Of a stretch of 64,000 nt of DNA, positions 17,108 to 26,496 are shown in pieces. The position numbers and the translations under genes are program-made. The stretch's first letter is position 1. Every line of letters begins with the position of its first letter. Where the stretch lies: assembly GCA_039679385.1 (NCBI GenBank), contig JBDKVB010000070.1, positions 38,589-102,588 of the forward strand, in the 5' to 3' direction. The notes under the pieces were generated by a model. It was not told the origin of the DNA. It searched no databases and worked only from the letters and a program-made list of their open reading frames with translations. The stretch comes from Armatimonadia bacterium. Lineage in GTDB: Bacteria; Armatimonadota; Zipacnadia; Zipacnadales; JABUFB01.

Positions 17108-18550
17108 ATGCGTTTCGAGGGCTACCCCGACGACCACGCCAAGCATTTGCAGCGCGTCTTTGAGGGTGCACCGTGGGGTCGGGCTGTTGCACAGGGCATG
17201 GTGGAGGAGGCACGGCGAAAGCTGCTGGTGCCTGCGCGCCCGGTGAACGTCTTCAAGCTTCCGGTCCAGCAACTGCAGAGGATGAACGAGGCCACGGTGC
17301 GTGGTCTGATTGCGGGCGGCGAGCGGGATGAAGAGCGGCTACTGGCGGTGCTGGGAACCTGGCCCGAACAGTGGCCGGAGGAGGTCCCCGTTGAGTTGTC
17401 CTTCCTCGGTGTGAACCTCGGCTTCGCCTGCGATATGCAGCCCCGCTGTGTGTACTGCAACCAACAGCCCGTGGCGCAGAGGATGTCCGTGAGGGACTGG
17501 TTGCGAGTGCTGCGAAGGGAGATTCCTGCAGGCCGAGAGGGGCCCTACGTCTTCCTTACCGGCGGGGAGCCGCTGATGCTGGGTGAGGCGCTCTGGGGTC
17601 GGGAAGGGTTGGTGCGGGGAATCACCGGCGCCGGGGCTGCCTGCAACCTGAACACGAATGGCCTTACGCTCACGCCGGAGGTTGCGCTCGGACTGGCGTC
17701 CTCGGGGCTCAGTCGGCTGCACCTGTCGCTGGATACACACCGGGCGTCGGTGCAGGACGAGATCTGCCAGCAACCGGGACGATGGGCGCAGATCCTGGAG
17801 GCGCTGCACAACCTGCAGATCGCGAAGGCGCTGCTCGGTGTGGAGCACCCGGTGGTGCACATCAACTGCGTGCTGACGCGGGCGAATGCGGAGGACTTCC
17901 CGGCGTTCCTGCGGTTCCTGCTGGCAAGGAAGCCACTCGTGAAGGAGGCCGTGAGTCGGGACCTGGACGTGCACCTGATTCCGGTGGGTGGAGAGCAGAA
18001 CGCACACCTGCGGCTCAGCGTCGAGGAGTATGAGAGGTTCTTCAGCGACACGTGGGCAGCGGCTGAGGAGGCCTGGCAAGAGTACCAGGAGGCACGCGAA
18101 GTGCCCGCAGAAAAACGGGGCCCGCTGGAGGCGAAGGTGCCCTACCTGAGCCCCTATCACCGGGTGCGGCAGTCCGGAAGTCTGCACACCTGGGCCGAGA
18201 AGGCTGCGGCGGGACTCCCGGCGGCGCTGTCACTGACGGGGCGCTGCTACGTGGCGCCGACACAGGCTTTTCTGCTGCCGGACGGCTCGCAGTACTGGTG
18301 TGGCGGCCATTCGACCTCTCGGCCCGAACCGGTGGGGAGTGTGCTGCAGGCGTCGGTGGCGGAGAACCTGCGGGCAGGGATCGGACAGCTTCGGCATCTG
18401 CCCGGTCCCTATTGCCGATCCTGTGCCGGGGCGACGCAGGCCATCAACCAGTCGGTTGAGGCGTCCCTGCGCGACCTGATTCGCCAGTGGCTGAACCCGG
18501 CTGACACGGCGGCCGAAGAAGCCGAGATGCAGTCGCCGGCCTTTGAGTAG
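17108..18550 (+). CDS. Radical SAM protein with CX5CX2C motif and C-terminal Cys cluster
   Basis: A 480-aa cytoplasmic enzyme. The ATG at 17108 has GGAGG 7 bases upstream. The cluster-binding motif is CDMQPRCVYC, with Cys108, Cys114 and Cys117, i.e. CX5CX2C instead of CX3CX2C. The surrounding fold is clearly radical SAM: LSFLGVNLGFAC on beta-1, FLTGGEP (SAM-binding GGE) at 149-155, LNTNG at 181-185 and LHLSLD at 204-209. Near the C-terminus Cys380, Cys398, Cys436 and Cys439 (GRCYV, YWCGG, YCRSC) look like ligands for one auxiliary Fe-S cluster, as in SPASM/twitch domains. CX5CX2C is known from HmdB-type enzymes; the rest does not suggest HmdB. The substrate is unknown, and no obvious precursor peptide is next to it. 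Confidence 0.9.
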   Translation: MRFEGYPDDHAKHLQRVFEGAPWGRAVAQGMVEEARRKLLVPARPVNVFKLPVQQLQRMNEATVRGLIAGGERDEERLLAVLGTWPEQWPEEVPVELSFLGVNLGFACDMQPRCVYCNQQPVAQRMSVRDWLRVLRREIPAGREGPYVFLTGGEPLMLGEALWGREGLVRGITGAGAACNLNTNGLTLTPEVALGLASSGLSRLHLSLDTHRASVQDEICQQPGRWAQILEALHNLQIAKALLGVEHPVVHINCVLTRANAEDFPAFLRFLLARKPLVKEAVSRDLDVHLIPVGGEQNAHLRLSVEEYERFFSDTWAAAEEAWQEYQEAREVPAEKRGPLEAKVPYLSPYHRVRQSGSLHTWAEKAAAGLPAALSLTGRCYVAPTQAFLLPDGSQYWCGGHSTSRPEPVGSVLQASVAENLRAGIGQLRHLPGPYCRSCAGATQAINQSVEASLRDLIRQWLNPADTAAEEAEMQSPAFE

Positions 18551-18576
18551 CGAGTGGCCGCATAGCGCTGTCGCGG

Positions 18577-18602
18577 GCCCGATTGCTCAGGAGCGGTCGG
18601 GC
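18577..18602. terminator. Hairpin between convergent genes
   Basis: GCCCGA (18577-18582) pairs with TCGGGC (18597-18602), with an inner GCTC-AG-GAGC stem. It sits in the 53-base spacer between convergent genes. No T run follows, so function as a terminator is tentative. Confidence 0.4.
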
Positions 18603-18603
18603 G

Positions 18604-20244
18604 CTACCACTTGAGTTGCTCGATCCCTGCCGCAGAGACGCGGATCTTCTGGGCACGGATCGAGGACCCCTCCCCCTCCTCGTAGTAGACGAAGAGCACG
18701 CTACCGTCCTTGAGGGTCACCATGCTCGGATAGGCCCCGCCGGTGACGTCCATCTGGAAGGGTTTGCTCCAGGTGGCGCCGTCGTCGAGGCTGTAGTTGA
18801 GGGCCGTCTGCGGGAGGCGATGGCCCAGGAGAAGGACGCCCTCTTGCGTTCGGAACAGGTAGGGAGCGTGGCCGGGGAAACCGGTCTTGCGGGACTTCGT
18901 CCAGGTCAAGCCAGCGTCGCTGGACCAGGAATACCACATGCTATCCGGGTTGTTGTTGCGCATGACGCAGAGGACACGGTGATCGGGCATCTCGATCAGC
19001 GAGGGCTCATCGTTGTCGTCGTTGTCGAGGTCGACCCAGTTGGGCTCACTCCAGGTCAGGCCCTTGTCCGTGGATCGCAAGACGGCGGACCAGTTGCGGA
19101 GCGGCTTCTGGTACTCGCGGTACACGGGCCAGAGAAGGGTGCCGTCGTGGAGCTCGAGGATCGGCGAGGAGCAACCATAGTAGGCGCCGGCCAGGTGCTC
19201 TATCAGCCGGGGCTCTGACCAAGTGTGACCGTGGTCGGTGGAGACGGCAAGCCAGAGCTCCTTGTAGCGGAAGGTCTTGTCGCCTTCGGGAGCGCGGAAG
19301 TCGCCATAGTAGGTAAACCAGTTACATAGTAACGTGCCGTCGCTCAGGCAGCAGATTGAGGGGTCGCGGTCGTCCCAGGGCGTGTCGGCCAGTATCTGGG
19401 CAGGTCCCCAGGTCTTGCCTTCGTCGCTGGACCGAACTGCACAGACGCGGGCTCCCCTGGGCAGGTCCTCGCGGGGGAAGGACACGTGACCGTAGCCTGC
19501 GTAGAAGACGCAGAGCAAGTCTCCGTTGGCACATCGGCAGACGTCGGGGAAGGCCTCATAGCCGCCTGCACCGGCATCCCGGCAAAGGACCTTGTAGTCT
19601 GGCGCCACTGCTTTTCCTCCCAGATTGCGCCACGGGGGCGCGAGTTGTGCGGTCTCTCCAGAGACTTTGAGGTTGCGGAACTGGGCCGTGGTAGTGCTGG
19701 AGCCAAAGCCAAGGAGTCCGGCCTGCAGAGCCCGGTCGGTTGCTTCGAGCACACGGGTCCCGTCCACGGATACTGATAGGACCGAGTCGGAGGCGGAGAC
19801 CTTCGCGGTGTGCCACTTCCCGCGGGGCATGGAGACGTTGTAGGCACGCTTGATATTGGCCCAGTGCGTCGCCGGGTCCTCACGCACCAGGAAGACCCCG
19901 GAAGCAGCAGCGCTGAACTGGATCAGGTAGTAGGTTCGGCTATCGGTGGCACGGAAGAGGAACTGGGCAGCACCGACGCCACTGCTGCCCGCGTCGACGC
20001 GGAACTCGAAGTCGGCGGTGAAGTCGGAGAAGGCGGGTTCGCCAAGGAAGCAATGAGCGGTCTGCTCCCAGGCGTTCTCGGAGTACCAGGGAGCCTCCTG
20101 ATGCAGCACGCCCTGGTCAAGGGCCCACTGTCCGCCGCTGGGCGTCCAGGCGTCGAGAGCCGCCTCAGTGGTGGCCGAGGGCTGAAGCTGGACCTGGTCC
20201 TGAGCAGACGCGAGGGACGTGAGCAGCAGGAGGAGGATAGCCAT
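18604..20244 (-). CDS. Secreted sialidase-like BNR protein with N-terminal LamG/DUF1080-like domain
   Basis: About 546 aa, with a hydrophobic leader MAILLLLLTSLASAQ. The leader lacks a basic residue and the ATG at 20244 lacks a clear ribosome site, so translation may start upstream (GTG at 20337). Residues ~25-210 resemble a concanavalin-like sugar-binding domain (WHTAKVSASDSVLSVSVDG, LLGFGSSTTTAQFRNLKV). The C-terminal six-bladed propeller carries five Asp boxes (SSDEGKTWG, STDHGHTWS, STDKGLTWS, SSDAGLTWT, SLDDGATWS) and an ArgAsp-containing strand, DDRDPSICCLSDGTL, typical of exo-sialidases. True sialic acid specificity is unproven; related propellers cleave other sugars. The gene converges on the radical SAM gene. 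Confidence 0.85.
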   Translation of the reverse strand: MAILLLLLTSLASAQDQVQLQPSATTEAALDAWTPSGGQWALDQGVLHQEAPWYSENAWEQTAHCFLGEPAFSDFTADFEFRVDAGSSGVGAAQFLFRATDSRTYYLIQFSAAASGVFLVREDPATHWANIKRAYNVSMPRGKWHTAKVSASDSVLSVSVDGTRVLEATDRALQAGLLGFGSSTTTAQFRNLKVSGETAQLAPPWRNLGGKAVAPDYKVLCRDAGAGGYEAFPDVCRCANGDLLCVFYAGYGHVSFPREDLPRGARVCAVRSSDEGKTWGPAQILADTPWDDRDPSICCLSDGTLLCNWFTYYGDFRAPEGDKTFRYKELWLAVSTDHGHTWSEPRLIEHLAGAYYGCSSPILELHDGTLLWPVYREYQKPLRNWSAVLRSTDKGLTWSEPNWVDLDNDDNDEPSLIEMPDHRVLCVMRNNNPDSMWYSWSSDAGLTWTKSRKTGFPGHAPYLFRTQEGVLLLGHRLPQTALNYSLDDGATWSKPFQMDVTGGAYPSMVTLKDGSVLFVYYEEGEGSSIRAQKIRVSAAGIEQLKW

Positions 20245-20415
20245 GGGAGGGGAGTTCGGTTGCTTCGCGGCCGAGACCTTCCTGAGGTCGAGACTGAGAG
20301 GGTACGTACAGGCATGGCAGGGAAAGAACGGGAGCACCCAGAGGATGCTCCCGACATGCGTGTTCGGACGGTTGTGCAGCCGTCGGCCGACCCCGACGGC
20401 CGGGTCTGAGTACGT

Positions 20416-21120
20416 CTAGCGCGTGCCGTCAGCCTGCCACAACACACCTTTTGGGTTGAGGGTCAGGCGCGGGTTGCCGGTACCGGTATAGGCGGGGTCC
20501 TCCATGATGCGGACCCACTTGGCGTGGCCGTCACAGAAGACGATGTTCGCGCCTTCGTTGTGGCGGGCGGGTATGAAACGGCTCACGTGAGGTACGCGGC
20601 GGAGCATCCAGCTATTGCTCCAGCCGTAGTCGACGGTGCTGTTCGTCCAGTCGGCCTCGCCGATGAAGATGGTCTCGGCCGGCTTCTGGATCTCGGCAAG
20701 GTTGCAGGCGTGTCCAACGCTGTTGGCATAGTGGTGGTAGTAGGCGATCTCGGCGTTGATGCCATAGTCGAAGTCGCCGGTGTAGGCGCCCTTCCAGGTT
20801 CGGCTGGTGGAGGGGCAGTCCATGATCTGGACGTTCCTGCAGTAGGGCATCAGTTCCATGTACCAGAGCATGTTGGGGTGGGTGTATCCCATGAAGGTGA
20901 AGCGTGCGCCGGGCATCTGGAGGTTAACGAGGTTCTCGTCGTAGTCCTGCGTGTACATCATGATGGCCGTGCCCAACTGGCGCGCATTGCTCAGGCAGGC
21001 CGTCTGGCGGGCTTTCTCTCGGGCTCTTGCAAAGACGGGGAACAAGATCGCTGCCAGGATCGCAATGATCGCGATCACGACCAGCAGCTCGATCAAGGTG
21101 AAGCCTTTCCTTCGAGTCAT
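20416..21120 (-). CDS. Pseudopilin-like protein (GspG N-methylation helix, H-x9-DG)
   Basis: A 234-aa protein with a type II/IV prepilin leader. MTRRKG precedes the cleavage/N-methylation site G-FTLIE, followed by one hydrophobic helix and [15 protein letters not shown]. The C-terminal part has [16 protein letters not shown] (H-x9-DG), the mark of the DUF1559-like pseudopilin group. It is probably inserted in the inner membrane and assembled into a pseudopilus or cell-surface structure. No GspE/F genes are nearby. The ATG at 21120 follows AAAGGAGGGCCGC. It is divergent from the MarR gene. Its CLSNARQ and DCPSTSRTW segments place it with the protein at 25584, apart from the tandem pair at 30637/31603. 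Confidence 0.9.
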   Translation of the reverse strand: MTRRKGFTLIELLVVIAIIAILAAILFPVFARAREKARQTACLSNARQLGTAIMMYTQDYDENLVNLQMPGARFTFMGYTHPNMLWYMELMPYCRNVQIMDCPSTSRTWKGAYTGDFDYGINAEIAYYHHYANSVGHACNLAEIQKPAETIFIGEADWTNSTVDYGWSNSWMLRRVPHVSRFIPARHNEGANIVFCDGHAKWVRIMEDPAYTGTGNPRLTLNPKGVLWQADGTR

Positions 21121-21256
21121 GCGGCCCTCCTTTGGACGGTGGATGCCGCCAGGCGCTGGTCGGGAACGCCAGCGGCGTTCGCAGATCAGGAAAAGCATTG
21201 ACACGTTCGCCATGTGGACAAGACTTCCCTGCCCGCGGGCAAAGCCAAAGTGGGTA

Positions 21257-21299
21257 TTGCCTCCGGGGCACGGAGGTGCTATTATTACGGCGTTCGAAC
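21257..21299 (+). promoter_or_regulatory. Sigma-70-like promoter and palindrome before the MarR gene
   Basis: TTGCCT (21257-21262) and TATTAT (21280-21285) are separated by 17 bases. The 8-base palindrome GTTCGAAC (21292-21299) lies at the expected transcription start and could be a MarR operator for autoregulation. Confidence 0.5.
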
Positions 21300-21331
21300 T
21301 ATTCAGAGAGCGAAGCTATCTGGTGGGTGAT

Positions 21332-21823
21332 ATGGCGATAGAGCGCGAGAAGACGATGGTTGAGATTGATGATCTCCTTCGAGGGATCTTCGGGTCCTAC
21401 CTGAAGATGCAGCATCAGGCGTCGGACCTGGACATGACGCTTGGTCAGATGGAGTGCCTGCGAGCGATAAACCAACTCGGGGCGCCGTCGATGAGTGAGT
21501 TGTCGCGGCATCTGCACCTCCAGCCGAGTACGCTGACCGGGCTGGTGGACGGTCTGGTGCAGCGAGGTCGTGTGGTGCGGCGAGAGGACCCGTCGGATCG
21601 GCGTGTCGTGCGGGTGGAGTTGACGGAACACGGCCGCGTCGTGGGGCGCCATCACCATGAGCAGGTGAAGAAGCGGCTCTTGGAGCTGTTAGGCGAGCTT
21701 GAGGGTCCCGATCTGGAGGCGCTGCACCGCGGTCTGGGGCTCCTGTACGAAGCGGCCCAGCGTCGCATGCGGGAGCAGGAGGAAGCGGGCACTTCACCCA
21801 GCTCTGGGGAGCAGTCGGCTTGA
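21332..21823 (+). CDS. MarR-family transcriptional regulator
   Basis: A 163-aa winged-helix regulator. The helix-turn-helix region is QLGAPSMSELSRHLHLQPSTLTGLVDGL, spanning residues ~50-77 (21479-21562), and the wing holds RREDPSDRRVVRVELTEHG, the classic MarR signature DxRxxxVxLT. The ATG at 21332 follows GGTGGGTGAT; an in-frame ATG at 21356 is possible. Two exporter half-transporter genes follow 16 bases later, so it most likely represses its own operon and is released by a compound the transporter exports, as is common for MarR-ABC pairs. A promoter and palindrome lie just upstream. Confidence 0.93.
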   Translation: MAIEREKTMVEIDDLLRGIFGSYLKMQHQASDLDMTLGQMECLRAINQLGAPSMSELSRHLHLQPSTLTGLVDGLVQRGRVVRREDPSDRRVVRVELTEHGRVVGRHHHEQVKKRLLELLGELEGPDLEALHRGLGLLYEAAQRRMREQEEAGTSPSSGEQSA

Positions 21824-21839
21824 CGGAGGTACGCAATCA

Positions 21840-23588
21840 ATGAAGTCGTTCCGAGAACTGGCGCCATACATGGCGCCCTACTGGTTAGTGGCTGTGCTGG
21901 CCCCGCTAGCCATGGCCCTCGAAGTGGCGATGGACCTCTCGCAGCCGCGCTTGATGCAGAGGATCGTCGACGAGGGCATCGCCAAGGGCAACCTCCCGCT
22001 AATCCACAGCACCGGTCTGCTGATGATCGGTGCTGCGTTGGTTGGTGTGATCGGTGGCGTTGGCTGCACGATCTTCGCAACGATCGCGGCACAGCGGTTT
22101 GCTACGGACTTGCGGGCCGATCTGTTCGGCCGGGTGCAAAGGCTGTCTTTCGGCAACCTGGACCGCCTGGAGACGGGCCGGCTCATCACCCGCCTGACGA
22201 ATGATGTTGACCAGATGCAGGAGGCCGCAGCGATGGTGTTGCGGATCCTGGTCCGGGCACCCCTGCTCGTGATCGGCAGCCTGATCATGGCCGTCGTCAC
22301 GTGCCCCTCCCTCTCCCCCATTCTGGTGGCTATCTCGCCACTGCTGATCGTGGTGTTTGTGGCGATCATCCGGCCGGCGCACGTGCTGTTCGCGGCCATG
22401 CAAGAGCGTCTGGACCGCGTGAACGTGATCATGCTGGAGAACCTGTCCGGCGTGCGGCTCGTGAAGGCCTTCGTGCGAGGCGCCTATGAGATTGGCCGCT
22501 TCGGCAAGGCGAACGACGAGTACATGGTGGACACGACCCGCGCCTCGTCACTGGTGGCCGGGGTGATGCCGAGCATGATGCTCCTGGTGAACCTCGGCGT
22601 GGTCGCCGTGATCTGGTTCGGAGGCATCCAGGTGCAGGAGGGTCGCGTACATGTAGGACAGATTCTGGCCTTCATCAACTACCTCACGCAGATGCTGGGG
22701 TCGATGATGATGGTGGGGATGTTGATGATGCGCATTGCGCGGGCCGATGCCTCGGCGGAGAGAATCCTGCAGGTCGTTCACATGGAACCGGACGTGCAGG
22801 ACGATCCGCAGGCAGTGAGCATCGAGCGCAGCCGTGGAGAGGTGCGGTTTGAGGACGTCGACTTCAGCTACGACGGCGAAATGGCAGAGCCGGTGCTGCG
22901 TGGGATCTCCTTCGTCGCGGAGCCGGGAGAGACGGTGGCGATCCTTGGGTCGACAGGGTCCGGGAAGTCGACGCTGGTGAACCTGATCCCGCGACTGTAC
23001 GACGTGAAGGGCGGACGAATTCTGATCGACGGAATCGACATCCGCAAGATGCACCAGCAGGAACTCCGGGAGCAGATCGGGATGGTGCCGCAAGAGACGA
23101 TCCTGTTCTCGGGGACGATCCGAGACAACCTTCGGTACGGGCGGCCTGAGGCAAGTGATGCCGAGGTGGAGGAGGTGGCACGCCTTGCCCATGCGCACGA
23201 GTTCATCTCGAGCTTCCCGGAAGGCTACGACACGGTTCTGGGCCAGCGTGGCGTGAACCTCTCGGGAGGACAGAAGCAACGACTGGCCATCGCGCGGGCC
23301 CTGGCGTGTCGGCCGCCGATTCTGATCATGGACGACTGCACGAGTGCCGTGGATGCGTCGACGGAGGCGGAGATCATCGAGGCCCTGGAGACCTGGCCGA
23401 GCTCAGGGACCCGCATCGTGGTAGCGCAAAGGATTGGCAGCGTGATTGGCGCTGACCGGATCCTGGTTCTGGACGAGGGCAAGGTGGTTGCCAGCGGGAC
23501 GCACTCGGAACTCGTGGGGACGTGCCCGATCTACCAGGAGATTGTGCGCTCGCAACTGGGCGACGAGGGGGTGACCGCTCGTGGCTGA
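21840..23588 (+). CDS. ABC exporter half-transporter with degenerate ATPase site
   Basis: A 582-aa type IV ABC exporter subunit: six membrane helices (~residues 12-300) then a nucleotide-binding domain. Walker A is GSTGSGKST (370-378) and the signature LSGGQ is canonical (474-478). After Walker B the catalytic Glu is replaced by Asp499 (LIMDDCTSAVD), and the switch His by Gln530 (VVAQRIGS). These changes mark the subunit contributing the non-hydrolysing site in heterodimeric exporters (LmrC, BmrC, TM287 type). The ATG at 21840 follows ACGGAGGT. Its end overlaps the partner gene by 8 bases, consistent with coupled translation. Likely function is drug or lipid export at the inner membrane. Confidence 0.93.
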   Translation: MKSFRELAPYMAPYWLVAVLAPLAMALEVAMDLSQPRLMQRIVDEGIAKGNLPLIHSTGLLMIGAALVGVIGGVGCTIFATIAAQRFATDLRADLFGRVQRLSFGNLDRLETGRLITRLTNDVDQMQEAAAMVLRILVRAPLLVIGSLIMAVVTCPSLSPILVAISPLLIVVFVAIIRPAHVLFAAMQERLDRVNVIMLENLSGVRLVKAFVRGAYEIGRFGKANDEYMVDTTRASSLVAGVMPSMMLLVNLGVVAVIWFGGIQVQEGRVHVGQILAFINYLTQMLGSMMMVGMLMMRIARADASAERILQVVHMEPDVQDDPQAVSIERSRGEVRFEDVDFSYDGEMAEPVLRGISFVAEPGETVAILGSTGSGKSTLVNLIPRLYDVKGGRILIDGIDIRKMHQQELREQIGMVPQETILFSGTIRDNLRYGRPEASDAEVEEVARLAHAHEFISSFPEGYDTVLGQRGVNLSGGQKQRLAIARALACRPPILIMDDCTSAVDASTEAEIIEALETWPSSGTRIVVAQRIGSVIGADRILVLDEGKVVASGTHSELVGTCPIYQEIVRSQLGDEGVTARG

Positions 23589-25452
23589 GAAGCGCTCTTC
23601 GTCGAGTCAGGTGCGCATGCCGGGACCCATGGGTGGGCCACCACGTCACCACATGATCGGTACTGTGGAGAAGGCGGAGGACGTTGGCGGTGTGGCTCGC
23701 CGGCTCTGGGGTTACCTGCGTCGCTACCGGGCGCAACTGATCCTGGTGTTCTGTCTGGTGGCAGGGACGACGGGGCTCACGCTGCTGAACCCGTACCTGA
23801 TCAGCCTGGTGATCGACCGCTGCATCCTACCCCGGAAGCTGGAGGGCCTGGCGCAGATGGCAGGCCTGATGGTGCTGGCGTACCTGCTGACCACGGCCAC
23901 CACCTGGGGGCAGACGGTGGCCATGATCCATATCTCCCAGCGCACCGTGCGAGACCTGCGCCGGGACCTGTTCGGAGCGCTGCACCGGCTGTCGCTGCGG
24001 TTCTTCGACCAGAACCCACACGGCGAGCTGATGAGCCGGCTGACTAATGACACGGAGAATGTGAGCAACACGCTGTCGCAGACCGTTGCGCAGCTCATGA
24101 CCAGCGTGCTGTCGATCCTTGGTACGACAGTGGTGATGATTGCGCTGAACTGGCGCCTGGCCCTGGTAAACCTGGTGACGGTTCCCTTCGCGCTGGTGAT
24201 GACCCACTACATTGCGAAGGCGACGCGACAAGGGTTCCGGGATCGGCAGCGGGACCTGGGTGTGCTGAACGGGGTGATCGAGGAGACGATCACCGGCGAG
24301 CGCGTCGTCAAGGTGTTCCGGGGCGAGGGAAGGGTCATTGAGCAGTTCGGTGTCGCGAATGACAACCTGCGCGTCACGGCAACCCGCGCGGGCATTCTGG
24401 TCGGCGTCATGGGTCCGTGTATGGGGCTGGTGCGGAACTCGGGGTTCGCGCTTCTGGCGGCGGTCGGTGGCTGGATGGTGGCGAAGGGGTGGGCAACGCT
24501 GGGCACCGTGGCGGCGTTCTTCACCTACGCCCAGCAGTTCTCGCGGCCGCTGTATGAGATTGCGAACCTGTATGGGACGGTGCAGTCTGCTGTGGCAGGT
24601 GCTGAGCGGGTCTTTGCGGTGATCGACGAGGAGCCGGACATGGCGGATGACGCGGACGCGGTACACCTGACCGACGTGAAGGGTGAGGTGCTGTTCGACG
24701 ACGTGTGCTTCGGGTACGCGCCCGGTGTCCCTGTTCTGCAGCATGTGAGCCTGGAGGCGGCTCCCGGGCAGACGATCGCCCTGGTCGGGCCGACCGGCGC
24801 AGGCAAGACGACGATCATCAACCTGCTGACGCGGTTCTATGATGTGGACAGTGGGCGGATTCTGGTCGACGGCCACGACATCCGCCATGTGCGACGGGAT
24901 GACCTGAGACGGGCTCTCGGGGTGGTACTCCAGGACATGGTTCTGTTCGCGGCCACCGTGCGGGAGAACATCCGCTACGGGCGGCTGGACGCTACGGATG
25001 CAGAAGTGGAGGCGGCAGCGAAGATGGCGAACGCCGACGGGTTCATCCGGCGTCTACCGCAGGGATACGAGACGCCACTGTCCGAGGCGGGCAGCAGCCT
25101 TAGTCAGGGACAGCGGCAGTTGCTGGCGATTGCGAGAGCGGTGCTGGCGAATCCGTCGATCCTGATCCTGGATGAGGCTACCAGTAGTGTAGACACCCGC
25201 ACAGAGATCCACATCCAGGAGGCCATGCTGCGGTTGATGGAGGGCCGCACGAGCTTCGTGATCGCGCACCGGCTAAGCACGATCCGGGAGGCCGACTGCA
25301 TTCTGGTCATTGACGGCGGGCGAGTGGTGGAGCGAGGGACCCATGAGGAGCTGATCGCGGCGCAGGGCGTGTACTACGATCTGCACCGCAGTCAGTTCGG
25401 GCTGGCGGCGCGAGAAGAGCAGCCGGCGGCAGTGGTCCAGGGGAGCGACTGA
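23581..25452 (+). CDS. ABC exporter half-transporter, catalytic partner
   Basis: A 623-aa subunit with a ~40-aa N-terminal extension, a six-helix membrane domain (~45-340) and an ATPase domain. Walker A is GPTGAGKTT (403-411), Walker B with canonical Asp531-Glu532 (LILDEATSSVD) and switch His563 (IAHRLST). Its signature is LSQGQ (507-511) rather than LSGGQ. In the heterodimer this altered signature faces the degenerate Walker motifs of the upstream subunit, while its own canonical site faces the partner's LSGGQ, so one of two sites is hydrolytic. The GTG start lies within the end of the preceding gene. A strong terminator follows at 25479. Confidence 0.93.
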   Translation: MAEKRSSSSQVRMPGPMGGPPRHHMIGTVEKAEDVGGVARRLWGYLRRYRAQLILVFCLVAGTTGLTLLNPYLISLVIDRCILPRKLEGLAQMAGLMVLAYLLTTATTWGQTVAMIHISQRTVRDLRRDLFGALHRLSLRFFDQNPHGELMSRLTNDTENVSNTLSQTVAQLMTSVLSILGTTVVMIALNWRLALVNLVTVPFALVMTHYIAKATRQGFRDRQRDLGVLNGVIEETITGERVVKVFRGEGRVIEQFGVANDNLRVTATRAGILVGVMGPCMGLVRNSGFALLAAVGGWMVAKGWATLGTVAAFFTYAQQFSRPLYEIANLYGTVQSAVAGAERVFAVIDEEPDMADDADAVHLTDVKGEVLFDDVCFGYAPGVPVLQHVSLEAAPGQTIALVGPTGAGKTTIINLLTRFYDVDSGRILVDGHDIRHVRRDDLRRALGVVLQDMVLFAATVRENIRYGRLDATDAEVEAAAKMANADGFIRRLPQGYETPLSEAGSSLSQGQRQLLAIARAVLANPSILILDEATSSVDTRTEIHIQEAMLRLMEGRTSFVIAHRLSTIREADCILVIDGGRVVERGTHEELIAAQGVYYDLHRSQFGLAAREEQPAAVVQGSD

Positions 25453-25478
25453 GCGGGTCGTGGTTGGGGTGTGACGAG

Positions 25479-25516
25479 AAGGCCGGGACCACCCAGAGGG
25501 GTGGTCCCGGCCTTTT
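25479..25516 (+). terminator. Strong rho-independent terminator
   Basis: AAGGCCGGGACCACCC (25479-25494) and its exact complement (25499-25514) form a 16-bp stem with loop AGAG, followed by TTTT. It ends the MarR-ABC operon. Confidence 0.9.
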
Positions 25517-25583
25517 GTATGCGGGTGTGAGCAGGGCAGTCGTCAGGTCCGAACAGGGAAGCGGGTACCGGAAGAGAGCCCGC

Positions 25584-26294
25584 TTACCTGCTCCCGTTGG
25601 CCAGCCAGAGGACGCCCTTGGGGTAGAGGCAGAAGGGTACGTCGCCAGTGCCCGTGTAGGCCGGGTCGCGCATGATCGCCATGGCCTTGGCATGACCATC
25701 ACAGAAGACGATGTTGGCAGTTCCGTTGTGACGGTCGGGGATGAAAGCGCTCACGTGGGGAGTGCCGTTCAGGAAGTAGCTGTTGCTGAACTTGTAGTCT
25801 GCGGTGCTGTGCGTCCAGTCAGAATCAGCGATGACGCAGGTCTCTGCCGGCTTCTGCAGCTCCGCCAGCGGGCAGCCTGTGCCGACCTTGGTTGTCGAGT
25901 TGTAGTGGTGGCGATAGGTGATTTCGCTGTTGATGCCGTAGTCCGTGTCGCCCGTGTACTGCCCGTACCAAGTGCGGCTGGTCGAGGGGCAGTCAAAGAC
26001 CTGGACGCTCTTCACATAGGGCATGAGCGCCATGTACCAGAGCAGGTTGTTGTGCGTCATACCGTTGAAGGTGAACTTGCACCCGGCCAACTGGAGGTTC
26101 ACCAGTTGCTCGTCGTAGTCTTGTGCGTACATCATCACCGCGGTGCCCATCTGGCGGGCGTTGCTGAGACATGCCGTCTGGCGAGCTTTCTCTCGGGCTC
26201 TGGCAAACACCGGGAACAGGATGGCTGCCAGGATCGCAATGATTGCGATCACCACCAACAACTCGATCAGCGTAAAACCCTTGCGGCTAGACAT
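25584..26294 (-). CDS. Pseudopilin-like protein (H-x9-DG)
   Basis: A 236-aa protein closely related to that at 20416. The leader is MSSRKG, the cleavage site G-FTLIE, then the hydrophobic helix, [22 protein letters not shown] and DCPSTSRTW; the C-terminal motif is [15 protein letters not shown]. The ATG at 26294 follows AGGAAGGAGTGCGTCGA; an in-frame GTG at 26303 overlaps the ribosome site and is unlikely. It is divergent from the sialate O-acetylesterase gene across a repeat-filled 459-base spacer. Likely a minor pseudopilin or surface-fibre subunit; no secretion ATPase is nearby. Confidence 0.9.
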   Translation of the reverse strand: MSSRKGFTLIELLVVIAIIAILAAILFPVFARAREKARQTACLSNARQMGTAVMMYAQDYDEQLVNLQLAGCKFTFNGMTHNNLLWYMALMPYVKSVQVFDCPSTSRTWYGQYTGDTDYGINSEITYRHHYNSTTKVGTGCPLAELQKPAETCVIADSDWTHSTADYKFSNSYFLNGTPHVSAFIPDRHNGTANIVFCDGHAKAMAIMRDPAYTGTGDVPFCLYPKGVLWLANGSR

Positions 26295-26496
26295 TCGACG
26301 CACTCCTTCCTGGAGATGGGTACGGCTCGCGCTAGTAAGGCGGTTCCCCCGGTATACGACGATTCCACCGTGGCCTATTCGTTACCTGGTTGGTCATACC
26401 TGCACCCAAGAGGATAGCACTGGTGTGTTTCTCAAGTATGTCTGATGAAGGGAAGGTATGATTGGATACTACGCCTTGGGGCGAAGGCGAGGGGCG

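Noticed and set aside
17108..18550. Radical SAM enzyme as a ribosomal-peptide maturase with a precursor nearby
   Set aside because: No short precursor-like open frame with a ribosome site lies in the adjacent spacers; the neighbours are a GyrI-like and a sialidase-like gene.
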